From the NCBI GenBank assembly GCA_038250235.1, contig JBBSCO010000008.1, forward strand, positions 4,831-68,830: DNA of 64,000 nt. The letters run 5' to 3'. The notes below the pieces were generated by a model. That model was not told the origin of the DNA. It saw only the letters and a list, made by a program, of their open reading frames with translations, and made no database searches. Every line of letters starts with the position of its first letter. Within the stretch, counting starts at the first letter, position 1. The translations under genes and the position numbers were made by a program. Source of the stretch: JAAUTS01 sp038250235. Its GTDB lineage: Bacteria; Verrucomicrobiota; Verrucomicrobiia; Methylacidiphilales; JAAUTS01. Below are positions 1 to 8,135 of this stretch, piece by piece.

Positions 1-127
1 TTAAGACCTGCTCCGGCCCCCTGTCGGGGTGAAACGCTGCTCTGCAGGGTAGTGAGAAGCGCTTCCCCTACAACTTGGCCCTGACGGAGCCGGGCCCGCC
101 AGCAGATTCCGATCTGTGGGTGCGTCC
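1..127. other. GC-rich non-coding stretch with rod-like folding potential
   Basis: No convincing protein is encoded here. Read on the minus strand, the sequence can fold into a long rod: CTGCT near position 105 pairs with AGCAG near 10, the adjoining GGCCC can pair with a GGGCC, and an inner hairpin forms around GAAGCGCTTC near 52-66. It lies downstream of the rplQ terminator, so it would be a separate transcript or a repeat. The hallmark loop of SRP RNA is absent. A 6S-like RNA is possible but not shown. Confidence 0.2.
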
Positions 128-129
128 AC

Positions 130-160
130 AAAAAAGGCAGCGACCTTGCGGGCGCTGCCT
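130..160 (-). terminator. Rho-independent terminator of the ribosomal super-operon
   Basis: A 7-bp perfect stem (GGCAGCG at 136-142 with CGCTGCC at 153-159) encloses a 10-nt loop. On the minus strand it is followed by six T residues (plus-strand A run 130-135). It sits 25 nt past the rplQ stop and is the only strong terminator found within or after the 33-gene minus-strand series. Confidence 0.85.
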
Positions 161-184
161 TTTGGGGATCCGATTAAAACCGAA

Positions 185-670
185 TCAGGCTTTGGATTCT
201 TCCTTCTTTGCCTTGGGTTTGGCGGCAGCTTTTTTGGCCTTTGCAGGTGCCTTCTCAGCCTTGGTGTCGGTCGCAGTATCAGCAGCAGGGGCAGCATCAG
301 CGGCGGGAGCCAGGAAATCCACAAACTCAATCAGGGCCATGCTGGCAGCGTCACTGCGGCGGGGACCAGTTTTGAGGATGCGGGTGTAACCTCCAGGACG
401 CTCCTTGAAGCGGGGCGCAATGTCAGCAAAAAGCTTTTTGACCACATCCTCGTTGCCAAGGAGACGGGCCAGAGCCAGGCGACGCTGATGCAGACCACCC
501 TTTTTGCCGAGAGTCACGAGCTTTTCCACGATGGGACGCAAAGCTTTGGCCTTGGGCAATGTTGTTTTGATGCGGTTGTGCAGGATCAGGCTGCCCGCCA
601 TGTTGGCCAACATCGAGTCTCGATGCTGCGACTTACGACCGAGTTTGACTGTTTTGGTGCGATGTCTCAT
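185..670 (-). CDS. rplQ: 50S ribosomal protein bL17
   Basis: Large-subunit protein bL17, which sits near the exit-tunnel side of the ribosome. The first ~118 of 161 residues match the family core, beginning MRHRTKTVKLGR and ending in the KTGPRRSDAASMALIE region. The last ~45 residues are an Ala/Lys/Pro-rich tail absent from typical 115-130 aa bL17. The ATG (668-670) directly abuts the rpoA stop (671-673), so the two are translationally coupled as in most bacteria. It is the last gene of the cluster before the terminator. Confidence 0.97.
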   Translation of the reverse strand: MRHRTKTVKLGRKSQHRDSMLANMAGSLILHNRIKTTLPKAKALRPIVEKLVTLGKKGGLHQRRLALARLLGNEDVVKKLFADIAPRFKERPGGYTRILKTGPRRSDAASMALIEFVDFLAPAADAAPAADTATDTKAEKAPAKAKKAAAKPKAKKEESKA

Positions 671-1687
671 TTATTTGATCTCTGCTACGGCGTCTGCCTG
701 GATTTCAACCAAGCCTGGCTCGAAATGCATGCCGAGAGAAAGTCCCAGCTGAGTCAGCTTGTCTTTGATTTCGTTCAAGGATTTCTTACCGAAGTTGCGG
801 TATTTGAGCATTTCGGCCTCGGACTTGAGAGCCAACTGGCCAACGGTTGTGATGTTGGCGTTGTTCAGGCAGTTGGCGGCACGAACAGAAAGTTCGATTT
901 CGTTGACGCTCATGTTCAAAAGTTTCTTCAGGGCACTGTCCTGGGTGCCACTGGCCTGTTTGGGCTCTTCAAACTCGATCGGCTCTTTGTCAAAGTTGAC
1001 AAAAATGTCGAGGTGATGCCGCAGAATGGCGGAAGCCTGAAGAAGAGACTCATCAGGGTTCAAACGGCCGTCCGTCCAGACTTCAAGGACAAGCTTGTCG
1101 TAATCGGTGCGTTGGCCGACGCGGGTGGCCTCCACGTTGTACTTCACCTTTCTGACGGGAGAAAATAGGGAGTCAATCGGGATCACTCCAATGGTCTGTT
1201 CAGTCGGCTTGTTTTCGTCGGCGCTGGTATAACCACGTCCTACTTTGATTTCCAGTTCGGCTTCAAGTTTGATTTTTTTGTCGAGGGTGCAGATAATCTG
1301 CTCGGGGTTGACAACTTCTACACCGGTCTCGAGGGTGATGTCGCCAGCGGTGATATCACCTTCCTTGTTCACATTCAGGAACAGGATACGTGGCTCGCGG
1401 TTGGCCATCTTGAACTTGATTTTTTTCAGGTTGAGAATGATGTCGGTGACATCCTGCACAACACCGGGAAGCGTGGCGAATTCATGGAGGGCACCTTCGA
1501 TTTTCACCGAAGTAATCGCAGCACCTTCGAGCGAGCTCAGAAGCACGCGGCGGAGAGAGTTGCCCAGAGTGTGGCCATAACCTTGTTCAAAGGGTTCGGC
1601 GATGAATTTTGCGTAAGTTGCTGTTGCGGACTCTTCGTCCTTAACCAAGCGGTTCGGAAGTTCGAATCTTGCCAATTTGAGTGCCAT
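671..1687 (-). CDS. rpoA: DNA-directed RNA polymerase subunit alpha
   Basis: Alpha subunit of RNA polymerase. It nucleates core assembly through its N-terminal domain and contacts UP elements and activators through its C-terminal domain. The 338 aa product shows the N-terminal dimerisation domain (about residues 1-240, with the GHTLGNSLRRVLLSS signature), an acidic linker, and a C-terminal helix-hairpin-helix domain (about 255-325, with GKKSLNEIKDKL). Length is normal. It follows rpsD after a 90-nt gap, the longest in the alpha part of the cluster, and is followed without a gap by rplQ. Confidence 0.98.
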   Translation of the reverse strand: MALKLARFELPNRLVKDEESATATYAKFIAEPFEQGYGHTLGNSLRRVLLSSLEGAAITSVKIEGALHEFATLPGVVQDVTDIILNLKKIKFKMANREPRILFLNVNKEGDITAGDITLETGVEVVNPEQIICTLDKKIKLEAELEIKVGRGYTSADENKPTEQTIGVIPIDSLFSPVRKVKYNVEATRVGQRTDYDKLVLEVWTDGRLNPDESLLQASAILRHHLDIFVNFDKEPIEFEEPKQASGTQDSALKKLLNMSVNEIELSVRAANCLNNANITTVGQLALKSEAEMLKYRNFGKKSLNEIKDKLTQLGLSLGMHFEPGLVEIQADAVAEIK

Positions 1688-1777
1688 AGTACTGTTTTTC
1701 CTTTATCCGGGTTACCCTGAAACCGCGACAGGCGGCCCAGGACCAACGGATTCTGTTTGTTATAAAATGTAAACCAA

Positions 1778-2383
1778 TCAACGGGAGAAAAGTTCGACGA
1801 CCAGACGTTCGTTGACGTTGATGCCGATTTCTTCGCGCGTAGGCAGGCGGACGATGGTGCCCTTGAGGTTGTCTTTATCTACCGTGACCCAGTCAGGAAC
1901 AATGCGGAGCTGGGAGGCTTCAATGCTCATAACCACGATCTGGCGCGATTTAGGGCTGGTGCGGATCTCAATGATGTCACCGGGCTTGACCTGGAAGCTG
2001 GGGATGGCGGCTTTGACACCGTTCACCTTGGCATGGCCATGGGTCACAAACTGGCGGGCCAGACGGCGGGTCTTGGCGAAACCCAGGCGATAGACGACGT
2101 TGTCCAAGCGGGTTTCGAGGAGCTGCAAAAGGGTATCACCAGTCACACCACGGCGCTGGGCAGCGATTTCGAAATAACGTCGGAACTGGGCTTCGAGCAC
2201 ACCATAGGTGAGCTTGAGCTTCTGTTTTTCGCTGAGAGCGAGACCGTATTCCGAAGACTTGCGGCGTTTCTGGCCGTGAACTCCGGGTGGGTAATTGCGG
2301 CGTTCCAAAGCTTTGGAACCACCAAAAATATCCATGCCGAAACGACGGCTGATTTTGCTGCGGGGACCTGTATAACGTGCCAT
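1778..2383 (-). CDS. rpsD: 30S ribosomal protein uS4
   Basis: Primary 16S rRNA-binding protein that helps nucleate small-subunit assembly. At 201 aa it has the normal length. The N-terminus (ARYTGPRSKISRRFG) and the S4 RNA-binding domain (LETRLDNVVYRLGF, about residues 90-150) are clear. The N-terminal cysteine cluster of zinc-binding S4 is absent, so this is the C-minus form. In E. coli S4 represses the alpha operon by binding its leader. No equivalent leader structure was identified here. Confidence 0.98.
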   Translation of the reverse strand: MARYTGPRSKISRRFGMDIFGGSKALERRNYPPGVHGQKRRKSSEYGLALSEKQKLKLTYGVLEAQFRRYFEIAAQRRGVTGDTLLQLLETRLDNVVYRLGFAKTRRLARQFVTHGHAKVNGVKAAIPSFQVKPGDIIEIRTSPKSRQIVVMSIEASQLRIVPDWVTVDKDNLKGTIVRLPTREEIGINVNERLVVELFSR

Positions 2384-2410
2384 AATATTACTCTTTTCTA
2401 AGCGGGTGCA

Positions 2411-2914
2411 TTAAACGCGGCGGGCCTTGCGGAGGCGGCAACCGTTGTGGGGAATCGGGGTCACGTCTTTGATCGTGCTGATTTCGAGGCCCATCGCCTG
2501 CAGGGCGCGGACGGCGGACTCGCGACCCATTCCAGGGCCTTTAACGCGGACTTCAACTTCTTTCAATCCGTGGGACATGGCTTGGCGGCAGGCATCCTGG
2601 GCAATAACCTGGGCAACGTAGGCGGTGGACTTTTTGGAGCCGCGGAAACCGCACTTGCCAGCGCTGGACCAACCAAGAAGGTTGCCATTGGCATCGGTGA
2701 TGGAAATGATCGTGTTGTTGAAAGAAGCGGAGATATGGGCAATACCCACACTGATATTCTTGCTGCCCTTGGCCTTGACAATCTTGGGCTTCGGATCCAT
2801 TGCGGGATCGAGGCTCAGGCTCAATTCCTCAACAGGAACGGGGGCTGATGCGGCTTCTTTTTTCTCACCCTTGGGGGCACCCTTTGAGGGCTTTTTCTTC
2901 ATGTCGTCTGCCAT
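2411..2914 (-). CDS. rpsK: 30S ribosomal protein uS11 with N-terminal extension
   Basis: uS11 of the small-subunit platform. The conserved core starts near residue 45 (KGSKNISVGIAHISASFNNT) and ends with the usual basic tail (PHNGCRLRKARRV). The first ~45 residues are a low-complexity, Lys/Pro/Ala-rich extension that makes the protein 167 aa instead of the usual ~130. The ATG at 2912-2914 gives the longest reading frame. An internal start would have to be GTG, ATT or similar, so the extension is likely real. Confidence 0.95.
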   Translation of the reverse strand: MADDMKKKPSKGAPKGEKKEAASAPVPVEELSLSLDPAMDPKPKIVKAKGSKNISVGIAHISASFNNTIISITDANGNLLGWSSAGKCGFRGSKKSTAYVAQVIAQDACRQAMSHGLKEVEVRVKGPGMGRESAVRALQAMGLEISTIKDVTPIPHNGCRLRKARRV

Positions 2915-2942
2915 AATAATATTCTGTGATCTTTAAGTGAGA

Positions 2943-3338
2943 TTAAACTTTGCCGGCCTTGGCATCTTTGTTGCGTTGCACGCCGACCGTTTTGCGGGGA
3001 CCTTTACGGGTGCGGGCGTTGGTGGAAGTGCGTTGGCCACGCACGGGAAGTCCTTTTTTATGGCGGATGCCACGATAACAGTTGATGGCCTGCAGGCGCT
3101 TCAGGTTCTGCTGCAACTCGCGGCGCAGATCCCCTTCAATCATGTAGCCATGGGCCTGGATGATCTGGATGACGCGGTTGATCTGCTGGCCGGTCAGATC
3201 CTTGGCGCGCAGGTTGGGGTCAACCTCCGCCTCGTCTAACACCTGCTTCGCGCGTGTCGCTCCGATTCCGTAAACGTATTGCAGAGAAGCTTCAATACGC
3301 TTCTCACCGGGGATATCTACTCCTAAAACTCGTGGCAT
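2943..3338 (-). CDS. rpsM: 30S ribosomal protein uS13
   Basis: uS13 of the 30S head, which contacts the P-site tRNA and the bridge to the large subunit. The 131 aa product starts MPRVLGVDIPGEKRIEASL and carries the helix-two-turn-helix core (YGIGATRAKQVL) and the C-terminal basic tail with RGQRTSTNARTRKGPR. Length and domain content are normal. It lies between rpmJ and rpsK, the standard alpha-operon order. Confidence 0.98.
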   Translation of the reverse strand: MPRVLGVDIPGEKRIEASLQYVYGIGATRAKQVLDEAEVDPNLRAKDLTGQQINRVIQIIQAHGYMIEGDLRRELQQNLKRLQAINCYRGIRHKKGLPVRGQRTSTNARTRKGPRKTVGVQRNKDAKAGKV

Positions 3339-3351
3339 ATACTCTTTCTGA

Positions 3352-3468
3352 TCAGCCCTGCCGTTGTTTCAAACGGGGGTTCTTTTTGTTGATGATATAA
3401 ACTTTTCCCTTACGGCGAACCACTTGGCAGTCCGAAGTTCTTCTCTTTACTGATGCTTTCACTTTCAT
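3352..3468 (-). CDS. rpmJ: 50S ribosomal protein bL36, zinc-free form
   Basis: Short 38 aa protein read as MKVKASVKRRTSDCQVVRRK and ending NPRLKQRQG, the bL36 pattern. Of the four zinc ligands of classical bL36 (C11, C14, C27, H32) only C14 remains; the others are T, N and R. This is therefore a C-minus paralogue type that should not need zinc. Its ATG overlaps the infA stop in an ATGA tetranucleotide (3465-3468), so translation is coupled. Confidence 0.95.
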   Translation of the reverse strand: MKVKASVKRRTSDCQVVRRKGKVYIINKKNPRLKQRQG

Positions 3469-3695
3469 ATCTTTTTATTGCTTTCGTGCTCTATGATCCT
3501 GCCATTTGACAAATCGTAAGGCGAGAATTCTACCAAAACTTTTGTTGCTGGCAAGAGTCTTATGAAGTCCATCCTCAATTTTCCTGCCAGGGTCACGACC
3601 ATCTGATTACCGCTCTCCAGTTCCACCCGGTAACGGGTTTTGGAGATCGGTCCGATAACCGTTCCTTTTACCTGTAGGCGTGCACCTTTCTGCAT
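3465..3695 (-). CDS. infA: Translation initiation factor IF-1
   Basis: IF-1 occupies the ribosomal A site during initiation. The 76 aa product has the S1/OB fold signatures: GTVIGPISKTRYRVELESGN, the GKLRMDFIRLLPATKV strand-loop, and the family-typical SPYDLSNGRI near the end. Its start lies 28 nt inside the end of map, and its stop overlaps the rpmJ start, giving a tightly coupled map-infA-rpmJ unit. Confidence 0.97.
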   Translation of the reverse strand: MQKGARLQVKGTVIGPISKTRYRVELESGNQMVVTLAGKLRMDFIRLLPATKVLVEFSPYDLSNGRIIEHESNKKI

Positions 3696-4432
3696 GTCAA
3701 TATCTCCGGATCACCCTCTGTCACCAGGACAGTGTGCTCAAAATGGGACGATGGCTTGGAATCCCTCGTCACCACCGTCCAACCGTCTTTCAAAATTTTA
3801 ACGTCGCATTTACCCATATTGACCATCGGTTCGATGGCCAGGGTCATCCCCGACTTAAGTAACGGGCCAGTCCCGGCTTTCCCGAAATTCGGGATCTGTG
3901 GCTCTTCATGCAGGCTGCGCCCCACCCCGTGTCCGACAAATTCCCTGACCACGCTGTAGCCAGACTTGGTCACATGTTTTTCAATGGCTGAACAAACATC
4001 CCCGAGACGCTGACCGGCACGTGCGTTTTCGATCCCCAAATAAAGAGCTACTTCAGTTTCCTGCAAAAGTTTGCTGATTTCCGCAGAAACCGCTCCTACA
4101 GGTACCGTCATGGCTGTGTCCCCCACCCAACCGTCCAATAAAATGCCAACGTCCAGCTTGATAATATCGCCGTAGGTCAATTGACGGAGACCGCCAATTC
4201 CGTGCACCACTTCATCATTAACTGAGGCACAAATATGCCCGGGGAAACCACGGTAACCGAAAAAAGGGCTCTTTCCACCACGCTCCTTGATCAAACGGGC
4301 AGCTTCCGCGTCCAACTCGCCGGTTGTTGTACCGGGTTGTACCATGGCAGCCAAATGGTCGAGAATCTCGCTTGCGGCGCGGCAACTTTTTTTCATTCCA
4401 TCGATGTCGGAACCTTTTTTGATCGGAATCAT
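3668..4432 (-). CDS. map: Methionine aminopeptidase, type I
   Basis: Removes the initiator methionine from nascent proteins. The 254 aa product has all five metal ligands of the pita-bread fold in context: D in IIKLDVG, D in GDTAMT, H in GHGVGRSLHEEP, E in LAIEPM and E in FEHTVLV, plus the substrate His in DEVVHGIG. There is no N-terminal SH3/zinc extension, so it is the short bacterial type I. It lies between secY (9-nt gap) and infA (28-nt overlap). Confidence 0.97.
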   Translation of the reverse strand: MIPIKKGSDIDGMKKSCRAASEILDHLAAMVQPGTTTGELDAEAARLIKERGGKSPFFGYRGFPGHICASVNDEVVHGIGGLRQLTYGDIIKLDVGILLDGWVGDTAMTVPVGAVSAEISKLLQETEVALYLGIENARAGQRLGDVCSAIEKHVTKSGYSVVREFVGHGVGRSLHEEPQIPNFGKAGTGPLLKSGMTLAIEPMVNMGKCDVKILKDGWTVVTRDSKPSSHFEHTVLVTEGDPEILTCRKVHAYR

Positions 4433-4441
4433 AGAACCGGA

Positions 4442-5935
4442 TCAGTGCTTGATCAGGCTGACCACGATGCCGCCGATCATGATAACGCCCACCAAAAGTA
4501 GCAGCCAAATGAGTTTGTCATCGGAAACGGAGGCACTTCCGGTGGTGCTGTTGAAACTGCGTCCACGCATACGGCCTTTTTTCAGAAAGCCATCGTAGTG
4601 ACGCTGCAAAAGGTGGGTTTCCGTCTGGCGCATGGTGTCCAGCATGACCCCCACAATGATCAAAAGACTGGTGCCTCCGAAGAACGAAGCCGTAATGTAA
4701 GGAACCTTCAATAATGAGCTGATGATCATCGGCAGGATGGCCAGGGCGGTCAGGAAGATTGCTCCGGCAAAAGTCAGACGTGTCATCGAAAAATCAAGGA
4801 AGGAGGATGTTGGGGCTCCGGGACGGACACCAGGAATAAATCCACCATTTTTCTTCATATCATCCGCGATCTGGGTCGGATTAAAAACCATGGCCACCCA
4901 GAAATAGGAGAAGAAGAAAATCATGACAGCGTAAAGAGTCCAGTGCAGCCAACCCGCGCTCAACATTTCAGAGATTTTCTTTCCTGTCATCCAACCGGGA
5001 GCCACCATACTGATGAAGGCCGCAGGAAAGAGCAGAATGGCATTGGCAAAAATGATGGGCATGACACCCGAGTAGTTCACCTTCAAAGGAAGAAAGGAGC
5101 TCTGTCCACCAAAAACCTTATTGCCACGTACCTGGCGGGCATACTGGACACTCACCTTGCGCATGGCCTGCGTGATCATGATCGTAGCGGCAATGACCAT
5201 AAAAAGGAATGCCAACAAAAGCACAAGAATGACAGGACTGAGTGCAACTTTACCGCTTTCCACAGGCGGATTGAAAACATTCCAGCCCGCGACGATGGCA
5301 GCGGGAAGTTCCGAAACGATACCCACTGCTATGATAAGGGAAATACCATTGCCGATACCTTTGTCCGTGATCTGCTCACCCAGCCACATCAAAAGCATGG
5401 TTCCCGCAGTCAGGGTAACAACGGTGGTAAAAATGAAGAACCAGCCCGGGGTGGCCACGAGATCGGATCCTCTCTCGATCATGATCGCCTTGATTCCTGG
5501 AAGAATCCCTTCGGGATTCTGAAAACTGAGAGCCAGGAAATAGCCTTGGACAATACACAGAAACAAGGTGCCCAGACGCGTGTATTGGGTGATTTTCTGG
5601 CGTCCTCCCTCTTCACGGGCCAGCTTGCCTAGTGAAGGAATCACACCCGTGGCCAATTGCATGATAATGCTGGCACTGATGTAAGGCATGATGGTCAGGG
5701 AAAAGATCGCACAGTTCTTTAAAGCTCCACCGCTGAACAGATTGAACATCCCAAGGACATTTCCTTGCGATTGGTTTTCAATCATGGTCCGAAAGTACTC
5801 ACCGAGGATTTCCGGATTGATGCCGGGCACAGGAATGGCTGCACCCAAACGGACAATAACGAGAAGAGCCAGCGTAAAAAGAATACGCTGACGCAGCTCG
5901 GGGATCTTAAAACAATTGATGAATGCTGAAAACAT
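4442..5935 (-). CDS. secY: Protein translocase subunit SecY with extra C-terminal membrane segment
   Basis: Channel-forming subunit of the SecYEG translocon in the inner membrane. The 497 aa product carries the ten-TM SecY core from IPELRQRILFTLALLVIVRL to the conserved region before ETHLLQRHYDGFLKKGR. Instead of ending near residue ~450, it continues with a Ser/Thr linker and another hydrophobic segment of about 20 residues (IWLLLLVGVIMIGGIVVSLI) ending SLIKH. That eleventh predicted TM helix is unusual and might mimic or contact SecE/SecG. It is preceded by rplO and followed by map. Confidence 0.97.
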   Translation of the reverse strand: MFSAFINCFKIPELRQRILFTLALLVIVRLGAAIPVPGINPEILGEYFRTMIENQSQGNVLGMFNLFSGGALKNCAIFSLTIMPYISASIIMQLATGVIPSLGKLAREEGGRQKITQYTRLGTLFLCIVQGYFLALSFQNPEGILPGIKAIMIERGSDLVATPGWFFIFTTVVTLTAGTMLLMWLGEQITDKGIGNGISLIIAVGIVSELPAAIVAGWNVFNPPVESGKVALSPVILVLLLAFLFMVIAATIMITQAMRKVSVQYARQVRGNKVFGGQSSFLPLKVNYSGVMPIIFANAILLFPAAFISMVAPGWMTGKKISEMLSAGWLHWTLYAVMIFFFSYFWVAMVFNPTQIADDMKKNGGFIPGVRPGAPTSSFLDFSMTRLTFAGAIFLTALAILPMIISSLLKVPYITASFFGGTSLLIIVGVMLDTMRQTETHLLQRHYDGFLKKGRMRGRSFNSTTGSASVSDDKLIWLLLLVGVIMIGGIVVSLIKH

Positions 5936-5966
5936 GGCTGGACGTGGTTTCCCGGCTTAACCAGCC

Positions 5967-6422
5967 TCAGGCTTTGGCTTCGGGAAGAGTCAGGGTCGAA
6001 CCTGATTTTTCGATCTTGGCTTTGGCAGCTTCGCTGCAGGCCGTCGCCACAATATTGAGCTTCTTCTTCAGTTCACCCGAAGCAAGAATCTTCACACCAT
6101 CATGGGTGCCGTTGCTAAGACCTTTGGCCTTCAATGCGGCCAGATCCACCGTGTCGCCATCATTAAAAATATTCAGGGCGGAGAGGTTAACCGGAACATA
6201 AACCGTTCCAAATTCGCTGTTGTTGAAACCGCGCTTGGGCAGACGACGATACAAGGGCCACTGGCCACCTTCAAAACCCAGACGAACAGAACCGCCGGAA
6301 CGCGCTTTCTGTCCTTTATGGCCTTTGCCGGAGGTCTTGCCGTGGCCCGAGCTTTCGCCGCAGCCGAGACGCTTGGTGCGGTGCTTGGCACCTTTGGAAA
6401 CTTTTAAATTGTGGAGTTGCAT
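5967..6422 (-). CDS. rplO: 50S ribosomal protein uL15
   Basis: Late-assembling 23S rRNA-binding protein. The 151 aa product begins MQLHNLKVSKGAKHRTKRLG and contains the Gly-rich basic N-terminal arm (GKTSGKGHKGQKARSGG) and the FEGGQWPLYRRLPKRGF signature. It follows rpsE with 2 nt between stop and start. The rpmD (uL30) gene that normally lies between them is missing. Confidence 0.98.
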   Translation of the reverse strand: MQLHNLKVSKGAKHRTKRLGCGESSGHGKTSGKGHKGQKARSGGSVRLGFEGGQWPLYRRLPKRGFNNSEFGTVYVPVNLSALNIFNDGDTVDLAALKAKGLSNGTHDGVKILASGELKKKLNIVATACSEAAKAKIEKSGSTLTLPEAKA

Positions 6423-6424
6423 AA

Positions 6425-7183
6425 TCAGGATTCCTTACTAACGAGTTGTTTACCGCGTGCGCGGTAAATTTCCTCGCGGGGTGAGAGCTGGCGCAGACCG
6501 TCCAGGGTGGCTTTGACCACGTTGGAGGGATTGCCCGATCCAAGGGATTTGGCCAGGATGTCTTTGATCCCGGCAGCTTCAATGATGGCACGGGCACCAC
6601 CACCAGCAATCAGACCGGTACCAGCCGAAGCGGGTTTGAGCAAAACTTTACTGCCACCGAACTGGCCTATGACTTCATGCGGAATAGTGGTTTTGTTGAG
6701 GCTGATGTTTTCCAGATTTTTCCGGGCATCTTCGTTGCCTTTGCGGATACAATCGGAAACTTCGTTCGCTTTTCCGAAACCGATACCGACACGGCCTTTA
6801 CCGTCACCGACGACAACGAGGGCGCTGAAGCTGAAGCGACGTCCGCCTTTGACCACTTTGGCGCAACGGTTGATGAAAACCACCTTTTCGATGAACTCAG
6901 GGGCTTCCTCGCGGCTTTTTTCGCCGCCACCACCCTTGTTGCGGGAGCTTTCGAGATAGCTTCCGCCGCCGCCGCCGCTGGGCGCGCCGCCTTCGGTGCG
7001 GCGATTGCCGCCACGTCCACGGTTACCACCACGATTGGCGGCAACAATTGAACCAGCCTGCGTTGTGCTGGCCGTGCTGCGGGGAGCTGCGGGCGCTGCA
7101 GCCGGAGCCGCTGCTTCAGGAGCTGCGCTCTCCACTGCGGGAGTTTCGGGGTTGTTGGAAATTTCTTTGGATTCGTCTGACAT
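6425..7183 (-). CDS. rpsE: 30S ribosomal protein uS5 with long disordered N-terminus
   Basis: uS5 helps maintain decoding fidelity at the mRNA entry side. The folded part starts near residue 95 (FIEKVVFINRCAKVVKGGRR) and contains the double-stranded RNA-binding fold and the GKGRVGIGFGKANEV loop. In front lies about 90 residues of Ala/Pro-rich and then Gly/Arg-rich low-complexity sequence, including RGG-like repeats. The whole protein is therefore 252 aa against ~165 in E. coli. The ATG at 7183 follows rplR by 5 nt, which supports the long start. Confidence 0.96.
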   Translation of the reverse strand: MSDESKEISNNPETPAVESAAPEAAAPAAAPAAPRSTASTTQAGSIVAANRGGNRGRGGNRRTEGGAPSGGGGGSYLESSRNKGGGGEKSREEAPEFIEKVVFINRCAKVVKGGRRFSFSALVVVGDGKGRVGIGFGKANEVSDCIRKGNEDARKNLENISLNKTTIPHEVIGQFGGSKVLLKPASAGTGLIAGGGARAIIEAAGIKDILAKSLGSGNPSNVVKATLDGLRQLSPREEIYRARGKQLVSKES

Positions 7184-7188
7184 AGGAT

Positions 7189-7557
7189 TTAGAAGTTAAG
7201 TCCACCTTCGCGGGCGGCGTCGGCCAAGGCTTTGACCTTGCCATGATATTTGTAACCGCCGCGGTCAAACACGACAGCTGCGACATTCTTGGCTTTGGCA
7301 CGTTCGGCCAAAAGTTTGCCCACTTTGGCGGCACCGAGAACGTTCGGGCCGATTTTCTGGGAAGCGACACCTTTTTCCGTCGTGCTCACGCCGACGATGG
7401 TTTTGCTGCCGGAATCGTCGATGATCTGGGCATAAATATGCTGGCCGGTGAAGGACACACTCAAACGAGGACGGGTGGGTGTTCCGGAAATTTTTTTGCG
7501 GACGCGCAGATGGACGCGCCGACGCTTTGCTTTGTTGGTGGTTTGTGCTGATTTCAT
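7189..7557 (-). CDS. rplR: 50S ribosomal protein uL18
   Basis: 5S rRNA-binding protein of the central protuberance. The 122 aa product has the basic N-terminal arm (KAKRRRVHLRVRKKISGT), the core strand PRLSVSFTGQHIYAQIID and the C-terminal FDRGGYKYHGKVKALADAAREGGL, which is diagnostic for bL18/uL18. Normal length and normal position between rplF and rpsE. Confidence 0.98.
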   Translation of the reverse strand: MKSAQTTNKAKRRRVHLRVRKKISGTPTRPRLSVSFTGQHIYAQIIDDSGSKTIVGVSTTEKGVASQKIGPNVLGAAKVGKLLAERAKAKNVAAVVFDRGGYKYHGKVKALADAAREGGLNF

Positions 7558-7586
7558 AGACAGTTCCTAAAATGTTAGACAGAAGC

Positions 7587-8129
7587 TTATTTGCTCTGAG
7601 CTGTCTTGCCTTCCTTGCGGCGCACGTTTTCACCGGCGAAACGGACACCCTTGCCCTTGTAGGGCTCAGGGGGATAGTAGGCGCGGATATCGGCGGCAAC
7701 CTGGCCGACTTTTTGTTTGTCGACGCCTTCGATCTGGACTTTGGTTTGATCGGTGACGGTGACTTTGATATCCGGGGGAATCGGATAAAGCAAAGGATGG
7801 GAGTAGCCCAGGCTAAGGTTGAGGTTGGTTCCCTGAACAGCGGCCTTGAAACCGACGCCCTGGATTTCCAGGTTCTTCTTGAAACCGTTGAGAGTACCTT
7901 CAACCATGTTGTTCACCAGGGAACGGACAAGGCCGTGAAGAGCGCGGAACTCGCGTGCCTCGCTCGAGCGCTTGAAGACAACCTGCTTGTCCTCAATCTT
8001 CACCTCGACACCCTCGGGTGCCGTGTATTCCAATTTTCCTTTGGGCCCTTCCACGTTCACGCGGCGACCTTGGACTTGGACTTTCACCTTGTCCGGAATT
8101 AAAACTGCTTTATTGCCAATCCTCGACAT
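7587..8129 (-). CDS. rplF: 50S ribosomal protein uL6
   Basis: uL6 sits near the factor-binding site and the sarcin-ricin loop. The 180 aa product begins MSRIGNKAVLIP, has two repeated L6 folds, and near the end carries the signature PEPYKGKGVRFAGE. Length is normal. It follows rpsH with 6 nt between the two genes. Confidence 0.98.
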   Translation of the reverse strand: MSRIGNKAVLIPDKVKVQVQGRRVNVEGPKGKLEYTAPEGVEVKIEDKQVVFKRSSEAREFRALHGLVRSLVNNMVEGTLNGFKKNLEIQGVGFKAAVQGTNLNLSLGYSHPLLYPIPPDIKVTVTDQTKVQIEGVDKQKVGQVAADIRAYYPPEPYKGKGVRFAGENVRRKEGKTAQSK

Positions 8130-8135
8130 AATCGT

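Noticed and set aside
1..127. SRP (4.5S) RNA
   Set aside because: The minus strand has GTCAGG, but the universal GGAA-type apical loop and the AGCAGC partner are absent.
116..1168. Long plus-strand frame (350 codons) opposite rplQ and rpoA
   Set aside because: It is antisense to two certain ribosomal-cluster genes and shows no family features. The same holds for other long antisense frames in the 0-19 kb cluster.
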